Assembly (NCBI GenBank): GCA_964550025.1
Contig: CAZJYI010000066.1
Location: 1 to 57,705 of the forward strand
Length of the DNA: 57,705 bases
Source of the DNA: CAZJYI01 sp964550025
Lineage (GTDB): Bacteria; Verrucomicrobiota; Kiritimatiellia; UBA8416; CAYOBW01
Reading direction: 5' to 3'
The notes beneath the pieces were generated by a model. It saw only the letters and a list, made by a program, of their open reading frames with translations, had not been told where the DNA came from and did no database searches. Both the position numbers and the translations under genes were made by a program. This document shows positions 43,001-50,800 of this stretch, in pieces; position 1 is the stretch's first letter, and every line of letters starts with the position of its first letter.

Positions 43001-46000
43001 CGCGAGCCGAACCGCTTTGAGCTCCGTCCCGTCCGAGGCGCGCTTCACGCGCAACCAGCCCGGCCAGCTCGCACCATGAACATACCCGCTGAAAGCAAGG
43101 TTCTCTGCGCTCAGCACGAAGTCGCCGGACCGAACCACCGCATCCTGCACGTACAGGCAGTGCTCGTTGCCGCGCTCGTAGCGTGCCCGCACCTCGGCAA
43201 CCGCTCCCGTCACCAGCGTCCAGCCGGTCAGGTCCCCCGTCTCAAAGTCGCCGTTCGCCACCGCAACCGAGCGCTGCGCGGGAAGCACATCGTCGGCCAC
43301 CCGCACCGTGCCGAGCACCACCTCGTTGCTCTCGCCCGCATCGACGGTGAAGCGCACGTCGTAGTCCGACACCGAACCGCCCGCGCCAAGGTTATCGACG
43401 AGCGCGTAGAAAGTCACCTCTTCCCCGTCCAGCGGTGCAGCCGGGCTCCACCAGATGTCCGATACCGACAGGTCGGGGCGCATGAGCGGCACTTCAAGGG
43501 TGTTGTTCGCCTCGTTAGCCTCACCCACCGCGTTGGACGCATCGCACTCGACGCGGATCAGGTCCCCATCCCGAAGCGGGATCATCGTCTCCGCACGCTC
43601 GCCCGAGGCCAGCCCGCCGATCGAAGTCACCCCATGGTCCGAACCGTCCACCTGCCAGCGAACGGCCGTCGGACGCAGCGAGTCCGCGCCCTGGTTCAGG
43701 ATCACCGCCTTGTAGCCCCAGCCGAAACCGTCGTCCACATCGTAGCGGATGTCTTCAACCACGTAGTCGGGCGCACCGACGCCAAAGGTCTCCACGCGCA
43801 CCTGGTTCGTCTCGTTGGTCTCGGGCACCTCGAGGCCCACGTCGGCCTCCACCGTGATCGTGTGGTTCGTCCCGGAAGTCGCCGTCCAGCCTCCCAACCC
43901 CGGCGCCGACACCGTCACCACCGCGTCGGCATCCGTGCTCATGCGCAGGTCGTCCAGGTAGCAGTAGTAGCTCGATGTCGCCGCATCCACCTCCACGTAC
44001 ACCGTCTCGCCGATGTTCGACGCCATGTCCACCACGTAGGCGTGCCACGAACCGCCATGCGCCAGCCGCACCGCTTTGAGCTCCGTACCGTCCGCAGCCC
44101 GTTTCACACGTAACCAACCCGGCCAGCTCGGACCATGAACATACCCGCTGAAAGCAAGGTTCTCTGCGCTCAGCACGAAGTCGCCGGAGCGAACCACCGC
44201 GTCCTGCACGTACAGGCAGTGCTCGTTGCCGCGTTCGTAGCGCGCACGCACCTCAGCCGTTGCCCCCGTCACCAGCGTCCACCCGGCCAGATCCCCAGTC
44301 TCGAAGTCCCCGTTCGCCACCGCGACCGAGCGCTGCGCCGGCAGAACGTCGTCGCCCACGCGCGCTGTTCCCAGCACCACCTCGTTGCTCTCACCCGCAT
44401 CGACCGTGAAGCGCACGTCGTAGTCCGACACCGAACCGCCCGCGCCAAGGTTATCGACGAGCGCGTAGAAAGTCACCTCTTCCCCGTCCAGCGGTGCAGC
44501 CGGGCTCCACCAGATGTCCGATACCGACAGGTCGGGGCGCATGAGCGGCACTTCAAGGGTGTTGTTCGCCTCGTTAGCCTCACCCACCGCGTTGGACGCA
44601 TCGCACTCGACGCGGATCAGGTCCCCATCCCGAAGCGGGATCATCGTCTCGGCGCGCTCGCCGGAGGCCAGCCCGCCGATCGAGGTCACGCCCTGGTCCA
44701 CACCGTCCACAGACCAGCGAACGGCCGTCTCCCGCAGCGAGTCCGCGCCCTGGTTCAGGATCACCGCCTTGTAGCCCCAGCCGAAATCGTCGTCCACGTC
44801 GTAGCGGATGTCCTCGACCACGTAGTCGGGCGCACCGACGCCGAAGGTCTCCACGCGCAACTGGTTGGTCTCGTTCGTCTCGGGGACTTCGACACCGATG
44901 TCAGCCTCCACCGTGATCGTGTGGTTCGTACCCGATGTCGCCGTCCAGCCACCCAGTGCCGGCGCCGACACTGTCACCACCGCACCGGCGTCCGCACTCA
45001 TGCGAAGGTCGTCCAGGCAGCAGTAATAGCTCGACGTCGCCGCATCCACCTCCACGTACACCGTCTCGCCAACGTGCGCCGCCACGTCCACCACGTAGGC
45101 ATGCCACGAGCCGCCCTGCGCAAGCCGCGCCGCTTTGAGCTCTACGCCGTCCGAGGCGCGCTTCACGCGCAACCAGCCCGGCCAGCTCGGGCCGTGAACG
45201 TACGCGCTGAACGCCAGGTTCTCCGCGCTCAACACGAAGTCGCCCGAGCGCGCCACCGCGTCCTGCACGTACAGGCCGTGCTCGTTGCCGCGGTCGGAGC
45301 GCGCACGCCCCTCGGCGACCACTCCCGTCAGCAGTGTCCAGCCGCTCAAATCACCCGTCTCGAAATCCCCGTTCGACACGGCCACCGAGCGCTGCGCCGG
45401 CAGCACATCGTCGGTCACCCGTGCCGTGCCGAGAACAACCTCGTTGCTCCCACCCGCGTCGACCGTGAAACGCACGTCGTAGTCCGACACCGAACCGCCC
45501 ACGCCCAGGTTCTGCACCAGCGCGTAGAAGGTCACCTCTTCCCCGTCCACCGGTGCGGCAGGGCTCCACCAGATATCCGATACCGACAGATCGGGGCGCA
45601 TGAGCGGCTCTTCGCGTGCGTTGTTTGCCTCGCTAGCCTCCGCCACCGCGTTGGATGCATCGCACTCCACCCGGATCAGGTCCCCATCTCGAAGCGGGAT
45701 CATTGTCTCCGCCCGCTCGCCGGACGCCAGTCCGCCGATCGAGGTCACGCCCTGGTCCGCGCCGTCCACAGACCAGCGAACGGCCGTTCCCCTGACCGAG
45801 TCCGCACCCTGGTTCAGGATCACCGCCTTGTAGCCCCAGCCAAACACGTCGTCCACATCGTAGCGGATGTCTTCGACCACGTAGTCGGGCGCACCGACGC
45901 CAAAGGTCTCCACACGCACCTGGTTGGTCTCGTTCGTCTCGGGAACCTCGAGACCCACGTCGGCTTCCACCGTGATCGTGTGGTTCGTCCCCGAAGTCGC

Positions 46001-47707
46001 CGTCCAGCCTCCAAGCCCCGGCGCCGACACCGTCACCACCGCACCGGCGTCCGCACTCATGCGAAGGTCGTCCAGGTAGCAGTAGTAGCTCGATGTCGCC
46101 GCATCCGCCTCCACGTACACCGTCTCGCCAACGTGGGCCGCCACGTCCACCACGTAGGCGTGCCACGAGCCGCCCTGCGCGAGTCGCGCCGCTTTGAGCT
46201 CTACGCCGTCCGAGGCGCGCTTCACGCGCAACCAGCCCGGCCAGCTCGCGCCGTGAACGTACGCGCTGAAAGCCAGGTTCTCCGCGCTCAACACGAAATC
46301 GCCGGAACGCACCACCGCGTCCTGTACGTACAGGCAGTGCTCGTTGCCGCGCTCGTAGCGAGCCCGCACCTCGGCAGCCGCTCCCGTCACCAGCGTCCAG
46401 CCGCTCAGGTCCCCCGTCTCGAAATCCCCGTTCGCCACCGCTACGGAGCGCTGCGCCGGGAGAGCATCGTCGGCCACACGTGCCGTGCCAAGCACCACCT
46501 CGTTGCTCTCGCCCGCATCGACGGTGAAACGCACGTCGTAGTCCGACACCGAACCGCCCGCGCCATGGTTCTGCACCAGCGCGTAGAACGTCACCTCTTC
46601 CCCGTCCAGCGGCGCCGCGGGGCTCCACCAGATGTCCGACACCAAAAGGTCGGGGCGCATGAGCGGCTCTTCGCGTGCGTTGTTTACCTCGCTAGCCTCC
46701 GCCACCACGTTGGACGCGTCGCACTCCACCCGGATCAGGTCCCCGTCCCGAAGCGGGATCATTGTCTCAGCCCGTTCGCCGGAGGCCAGTCCGCCGATCG
46801 AAGTCACGCCCTGGTCCGCGCCGTCCACCTGCCAGCGAACGGCCGTTCCCCTGAGCGAGTCCGCGCCCTGGTTCAGGATCACCGCCTTGTAGCCCCAGCC
46901 GAACGTGTCATCCACGTCGTAGCGGATGTCTTCCACAACATAGTCTGGAGCGCCCACGCCAAAACGACTCACATAGGCGTTGTTGATTTCCCCGTCGCCG
47001 TCTTCGGTAACCACGTCCCGTGAATCGGCAATCGCCTGAACGGTGAAGCTCGCCGTATCCTGAACCCATGTAGCCGTCACACCCAGGCTTCCCAACCTCG
47101 GCACGGTATTCGTGACGAGCGGTTCGGCAACGCCCGCGCCGTTGACTTCGAACCGAACGTGGAAGTCCTCGTCTATATCGACCGTGCCTGCGTTGGTAAT
47201 CGTCGCCATGAAGGTAACGGTCTGCCCGTTGCTTGGAGCAGGAGGGTCCCAGACGATGTCTTTTACCACCAGATCGCGGTACGGGACGTACGACACGTTG
47301 TTGTCTTCATTGCTCTCGTCCACGACATCGAGAGGATCGACGCGCGCCCGTAGCGAGAAATGCCCGCTATCCGTCGTGGCCACCCAGGTACGTTGCGTTG
47401 TGAATGTCTCTTGCGGCGCGAGATCCCTGGTGATGACCACGTCCCCGAGGTCCACGGCATACGTCTTGAAGGGTGCGTCTTCTTCATCCACCGACAGTTC
47501 ACTGGCCACGGCGAAATCCGTCGTGACAGTGTTCCCTACAAAAACAGCGTTGTGAACGGTGATGTCAAAGACGACCTCCTGGCCGTTCGTGGGCAGAAGA
47601 GGAGTCCAGGTGACCGACATGACTTTCACGTCTACTTGCGCGCCATGTGCGGAGCACGCCATGAGCCCAAGAAAACACGCCATCACATACAGAAGCCTAT
47701 CTCTCAC
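37010..47707 (-). CDS. Giant secreted CARDB repeat protein with nested carbohydrate-binding-like domains
   Basis: A 3,565-residue exported protein with leader RDRLLYVMACFLGLMACSAHGA. Two diverged CARDB domains (VDVKVMSVTWTP..., DLVVKDIVWDPPAPSNGQTV) are followed by nine near-identical 353-residue units. Each unit holds a CARDB-like domain (APDYVVEDIRYDVDD) and a second CARDB split by a jelly-roll-like insert (NGDFETGDLSGWTLVTGA ... YYCYLDDLRM). The end has a TSP3-like calcium site (DTDGDGLPDEYELDYSG) and a Trp/Tyr-rich module closing HGYYRFNMEDAD. The start is GTG 47707, with GGAAAGGGGG eight bases upstream. The ATG at 47836 gives an Arg-rich extension unlike a signal. CARDB and CBM4/9-like folds are extracellular stalk and glycan-binding modules. 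I infer a long surface fibre or adhesin. It lies 135 bp downstream of another giant gene on the same strand. Confidence 0.88.
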   Translation of the reverse strand: MRDRLLYVMACFLGLMACSAHGAQVDVKVMSVTWTPLLPTNGQEVVFDITVHNAVFVGNTVTTDFAVASELSVDEEDAPFKTYAVDLGDVVITRDLAPQETFTTQRTWVATTDSGHFSLRARVDPLDVVDESNEDNNVSYVPYRDLVVKDIVWDPPAPSNGQTVTFMATITNAGTVDIDEDFHVRFEVNGAGVAEPLVTNTVPRLGSLGVTATWVQDTASFTVQAIADSRDVVTEDGDGEINNAYVSRFGVGAPDYVVEDIRYDVDDTFGWGYKAVILNQGADSLRGTAVRWQVDGADQGVTSIGGLASGERAETMIPLRDGDLIRVECDASNVVAEASEVNNAREEPLMRPDLLVSDIWWSPAAPLDGEEVTFYALVQNHGAGGSVSDYDVRFTVDAGESNEVVLGTARVADDALPAQRSVAVANGDFETGDLSGWTLVTGAAAEVRARYERGNEHCLYVQDAVVRSGDFVLSAENLAFSAYVHGASWPGWLRVKRASDGVELKAARLAQGGSWHAYVVDVAAHVGETVYVEADAATSSYYCYLDDLRMSADAGAVVTVSAPGLGGWTATSGTNHTITVEADVGLEVPETNETNQVRVETFGVGAPDYVVEDIRYDVDDVFGWGYKAVILNQGADSVRGTAVRWSVDGADQGVTSIGGLASGERAETMIPLRDGDLIRVECDASNAVAEASEANNAREEPLMRPDLSVSDIWWSPAAPVDGEEVTFYALVQNLGVGGSVSDYDVRFTVDAGGSNEVVLGTARVTDDVLPAQRSVAVSNGDFETGDLSGWTLLTGVVAEGRARSDRGNEHGLYVQDAVARSGDFVLSAENLAFSAYVHGPSWPGWLRVKRASDGVELKAARLAQGGSWHAYVVDVAAHVGETVYVEVDAATSSYYCCLDDLRMSADAGAVVTVSAPALGGWTATSGTNHTITVEADIGVEVPETNETNQLRVETFGVGAPDYVVEDIRYDVDDDFGWGYKAVILNQGADSLRETAVRWSVDGVDQGVTSIGGLASGERAETMIPLRDGDLIRVECDASNAVGEANEANNTLEVPLMRPDLSVSDIWWSPAAPLDGEEVTFYALVDNLGAGGSVSDYDVRFTVDAGESNEVVLGTARVGDDVLPAQRSVAVANGDFETGDLAGWTLVTGATAEVRARYERGNEHCLYVQDAVVRSGDFVLSAENLAFSGYVHGPSWPGWLRVKRAADGTELKAVRLAHGGSWHAYVVDMASNIGETVYVEVDAATSSYYCYLDDLRMSTDADAVVTVSAPGLGGWTATSGTNHTITVEADVGLEVPETNETNQVRVETFGVGAPDYVVEDIRYDVDDGFGWGYKAVILNQGADSLRPTAVRWQVDGSDHGVTSIGGLASGERAETMIPLRDGDLIRVECDASNAVGEANEANNTLEVPLMRPDLSVSDIWWSPAAPLDGEEVTFYALVDNLGAGGSVSDYDVRFTVDAGESNEVVLGTVRVADDVLPAQRSVAVANGDFETGDLTGWTLVTGAVAEVRARYERGNEHCLYVQDAVVRSGDFVLSAENLAFSGYVHGASWPGWLRVKRASDGTELKAVRLAHGGSWHAYVVDVASNIGETVYVEVDAATSSYYCYLDDLRMSTDADAVVTVSAPGLGGWTATSGTNHTITVEADVGLEVPETNETNQARVETFGVGAPDYVVEDIRYDVDDGFGWGYKAVILNQGADSLRPTAVRWSVDGADQGVTSIGGLASGERAETMIPLRDGDLIRVECDASNAVAEANETNNALGEPLMRPDLSVSDTWWSPVAPLDGEEVTFYALIENLGAGGSASDYDVRFTVDAGASNEVVLGTARVADDVLPAQRFIAVANGDFETGDLTGWTLVTGATAEVRARYERGNEHCLYVQDAVVRSPSFTLAEENLAFCAYVHGASWPGWLRVKRAADGTELKAVRLAHGGSWHAYVVDVASNIGETVYVEVDAATSSYYCYLDDLRMSTDAGAVLTVSAPALGGWTATSGTNHTITVEADVGLEVPETNETNQVRVETFGVGAPDYVVEDIRYDVDDDFGWGYKAVILNQGADSLRETAVRWSVDGVDQGVTSIGGLASGERAETMIPLRDGDLIRVECDASNVVAEASEANNALEEPLMRPDLSVSDIWWSPAAPLDGEEVAFYALVQNLGAGGSVSDYDVRFTVDAGESNEVVLGTVRVADDVLPAQRSVAVANGDFETGDLSGWTLVTGAAAEVRSRYERGNEHCLYVQDAVVRSDDFTLTEENLEFGAYVHGASWPGWLRVRRASDGVELKAARLAQGGSWHAYVVDVAAHVGETVYVEVDAATSSYYCYLDDLRMSADAGVVVTVSAPALGGWTATSGTNHTITVEVDVGIEVPETNETNQVRVETFGVGAPDYVVEDIRYDVDDGFGWGYKAVILNQGADSLRPTAVRWQVDGTDQGVTSIGGLASGERAETMIPLRDGDLIRVECDASNVVAEASEANNALEEPLMRPDLSVSDIWWSPVAPLDGEEVTFYALIENLGAGGSVSDYEVRFTVDAGESNEVVLGTARVGDDVLPAQRSVAVANGDFETGDLTGWTLVTGATAEVRSRYERRNEHCLYVQDAVVRSGDFVLSAENLAFSGYVHGSSWPGWLRVKRASDGVELKAARLAQGGSWHAYVVDVASNIGETVYVEVDAATSSYYCYLDDLRMSTDAGAVVTVSAPAMGGWTATSGTNHTITVEVDVGIEVPETNETNQVRVETFGVGAPDYVVEDIRYDVDDDFGWGYKAVILNQGADSLRPTAVRWSVDGADQGVTAIGGLASGERAETMIPLRGGDLIRVECDASNAVAEASEANNARDEPLMRPDLSVSDIWWSPAAPLDGEEVTFYALVDNLGAGGSVSDYDVRFTVDAGESNEVVLGTVRVADDVLPAQRSVAVANGDFETGDLTGWTLVTGAVAEVRARYERGNEHCLYVQDAVVRSGDFVLSAENLAFSGYVHGASWPGWLRVKRASDGTELKAVRLAHGGSWRAYVVDVASNIGETVYVEVDAATSSYYCYLDDLRMSAAAGAVLTVSAPALGGWTATSGTNHTITVEADVGLEVPETNETNQVRVETLGVGAPDYVVEDIRYDVDDVFGWGYKAVILNQGADSLRGTAVRWQVDGADQGVTSIGGLASGERAETMLAFRDGDLIRVECDASNVVAEASEVNNAREEPLARPDLSVGEIWWSPANPLDGEEVTFYALVQNHGAGGSVSEFDVRFTVDAGESNEVVLGTARVVDDILPAQRPVAVVNGDFEMGDLSGWTLVTGATAEVRTRYDRGDEHCLYVRDAVVRSGNFVLSAESLAFSAYVHGPSWPGWLRVKRASDGTELKAVRLAHGGSWHAYVADVEAHVGETVYVEVDAATSRYYCYLDDLRIGVDAGDAVTVSVPALGGWTATPGNHTVLVELDVGGEIEEAREGNNGGRGGWPRGTLDTDGDGLPDEYELDYSGTATGMAWWGDPDADGRNNLEEYHQGTDPIDAASCFRIEGLQVPDMHELEIEWTGSLYPSGPDRYTTYDGSATFIYVMQSSSNLHDWAETSRGLRHDVPLVITNTAPHGYYRFNMEDAD
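37430..46960 (-). repeat. Nine tandem 1,059-bp repeats (353 codons each)
   Basis: The marker GGC GTG GGC GC(A/T) starts at 46960, 45901 and so on, exactly 1,059 bp apart, with no insertion or deletion in any unit. The final unit is the most diverged. Copies are mosaics: 38749-39247 (unit 8) is identical to 42985-43483 (unit 4) over 499 bp by eye, whereas immediate neighbours differ more. Confidence 0.92.
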
Positions 47708-47842
47708 GGCAGAGCCCCCTTTCCGGAGAAACGCGCGAGAGACGCCCTGACGCAAGCGGCTTCGCGCACTTCCACGGTTCTCACAAATTCGCCATTTCAT
47801 CTGAGGCAACATGCGGCGTAACCCGTCATTCGCCATCCGCGG

Positions 47843-50800
47843 TCATTCGACCAGGATGCGATAGAATCGGTGCGGGACGCCGCCGGCGTTCGTATCAATG
47901 CAGGACATGACACCGTCGGACCCCGCTATGGGAGAAGCCGCTCCCGGAAGCGGCAACCAGGCCGACCGATCCTGGAGGTTGCTCTTGTACTGTACACGGT
48001 ACAAGCGCTGGTACTCGCCGGGCCAGGATAGTCTGAACCCGTCAGGCTCGATGGCATATGTCGCAGAGAAGTCCGCAACGGTCGAGAGAAACACCATCAG
48101 CACGCGGTCATTGCCGGTATCGGCAACGTAGAGACGGTCTCCCGTCAGGTCGACAGTCACTCCTTCCGGACCGCTGAGCGGCGGCGAACCCAACAAGGTG
48201 TACCACGTTGTCAGGGACTTCCAGCGGATGCGGTCCGCGCCGGTGTCGGCAACGAACATCTGTCCGGCCGCATCCAGACAGAGGTCGAGCGACAGGCGCA
48301 AAGTGCCGTCGCTCTCGCCCGAAGTGACAATGACCTCGATGAGAGAGCCTCCGGGATCGAATTTCTGGAGTCGTGACAGCCCGTTCGACACGGTAGGGAT
48401 GTAGTCCGCCACCACGACGTTGTTGTCGCCATCGACCGCAACGGCATTCGGCCGGCGCACATAGCCGTTTTCGAATCCTGACGATACGAAGACCACCCAT
48501 TCGCCGCTCGGCAGTCGCTTCTGCACGCGGTTGTTGTAGTGGTCGGCCACGTACAGGTTCCCGAGCGAGTCCGGCGCCACGTCAAAGGGACCGGAGAACC
48601 TGCCTACCCCCGTACCGTGGCCGCCAAAGACCGTCCAGGTCCCTGCGGCGCTCCGCCGCTGTATGCGGTTGTTGTTCCCATCGGCCACATAGAGATTGCC
48701 GACGGCATCCACGCCCAGCCCGAGAGGCTGGTTAAACATCCCGGCCCCGCTGCCGTACGATCCCCAGGCAACCCAGTCTCCTGTCGCGGGGTCCATGCGC
48801 TGGATACGGTGCCGTCCGGAATCGGACACGTAAAGATATCCCCATCGGTCGACCGCCACGCCTCTCGGCTTGTCGAACGAACCCACACCCGTACCCGCGG
48901 TCCCCAGAACGCGGTAGCTGTTCGGAGCGAAAGCGACCTCGATGTCGCCATCGGCCGTGATATTCTGCCACACGTAGTTCGTACTCACGAACGCGGAGCT
49001 GGAATAGGGGCTCCCGGCAACATGGCCGCCGTTGACCCGGATCGCCGAGATGTGACTGCCGGAACCGGCCTGCATCAGGAAATTGGCCGTACCCCCGTGG
49101 CTCACGCTCACACTGCCCGAAGGGATGATCGTTCCGTTGCCAACCGCCAGGGCTGTGATGGTGTAGAAGGTCTTGACCACGATATCCTTGTTATCGTGGA
49201 GGTTCTGTCCCGCAGGTACGGCCAGGTTCGCGTCCAGCCCGGCCCAGTCGCGGAGCGTCCCTCCGAGCAGGGCGATGCCACGGACCGACAGGTCCGGCGA
49301 CACATCGCCCGCCTGTACCGTGTAGACACCGGCGACCGTGTTCGTGGGGCCAAAGGGAGCGATGATCACGTCACGATCGACGCTGCCCGTCTCCAGGGTA
49401 ATGGCGAGGTCACCGCCAACCAGGCTCACGGGTTCCGAGAACACGAGCGTGACGTTGATATCAGCGTTGGGCCCGTAGGTGCCGTCGACACTTGTGGACG
49501 TGATCGTCACGATTCCCGGAACAACTGCGTCGTAGGTCACCGTATTGTCGGCGCTGGCGGATTCAAAGTTGGGCGAGCCCATCGCATCGTGCGCCACGCC
49601 TGCCACGATCCTTGCGATGACCGTGCCACTACCCGTCATACCGCTCACGGCCACGTCGTAGGTCGTCCCGCTTCCCGTCACCACGGCCGTCTTGCTGCCG
49701 GGAGCCGTGCCCTCGATCGTTACATCCCCCGTGCGGAAGTCAGCAACCGCTTCGCTGAATTCGACCGTGAAGTGGATCGGCGAAACTCCGGTCGGGTCGG
49801 CCTGGCCGGCCGCCTGCTCGATGGAAACCGTCAGGGGCGTCGCATCATAGAGCACCATGTTGTCCAGGCTGGTAGAGGCCGCGTTGGGTGTGCCCAACAC
49901 GTCGTGCGCCACACCCGCCGCGAGCCGGGCAATGACCGTACCGCTACCCGTCATGCCGCTGACCGCCACATCGTAGGTCGTCCCGTTGCCCGCGACGACG
50001 GCTCTCATGTTGCCCGGCGCGGTACCCTCGACCGTCACGTCCGCGCTCCCGAAATCCGACACCGGTTCGCTGAAGCGCACCGTGAAGTGCACAGGGAAGA
50101 CAGTGGTCGGGTCGGCCTGTCCGGGTGCCTGCTCGACCGTCACCGTCAACGGTGTCACGTCGTAGATTACCGTGTTGTCCAGGCTGGTAGACGCCGCGTT
50201 CGGCGTGCCCAGAGCATCGTGGGCCACGCCCGCGGAGATCCTGGCGATAACCGTGCCGCTGCCCGTCATACCGCTCACCGCCACGTCATAGGTTGTTCCG
50301 CTGCCGGTGACCACCGCCCTCTTGTTGCCGGGCGCGCTCCCCTCGATCGTCACGTCTCCGGTCCGGAAATCGGCCACCGGTTCGCTGAAACGTACCGTGA
50401 AGAGGACCGGCGAGGCCGTCGTCGGGTCCGCTTGCCCCGCCGCCTGCTCGATCGTCACCGTCAGGGCTGTTGCATCGTAGGTCACGGTGCTGTCCCGGCT
50501 GGTCGACGCCGCGTTGGGCATACCCGCAACGTCATGGGCCGCGCCTGCCGCAATCCTCGCTATGACCGTGCCGCTGCCGGTCATGCCGCTCACCGCCACG
50601 TCGTAGGTCGTGCCGCTGCCGGTGACCACGGCGCTCAGGCTGCCCGGTGCCGTCCCCTCGATCGTCACGTCCCCTGTCGCGAAATCACTCACAGCTTCGC
50701 TGAAGCGCACGGTGAAGAGGATCGGCGAGGCCGTCGCCGGGTCCGCTTGTCCGGTCGCCTGCTCGATCGTCACCGTCAAGGGTGTCACGTCGTAGGTCAC

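Noticed and set aside
37430..46960. CRISPR-like or minisatellite interpretation of the regular repeats
   Set aside because: The repeats are in-frame coding units of 353 codons without spacers, and no cas gene is present.
38762..47023. Three very long plus-strand open frames (768, 945 and 962 codons) opposite the CARDB array
   Set aside because: They are antisense to a well-supported repeat gene. Their translations are His/Arg/Val-rich with no domain. Openness results from GC-rich codon bias copied nine times.
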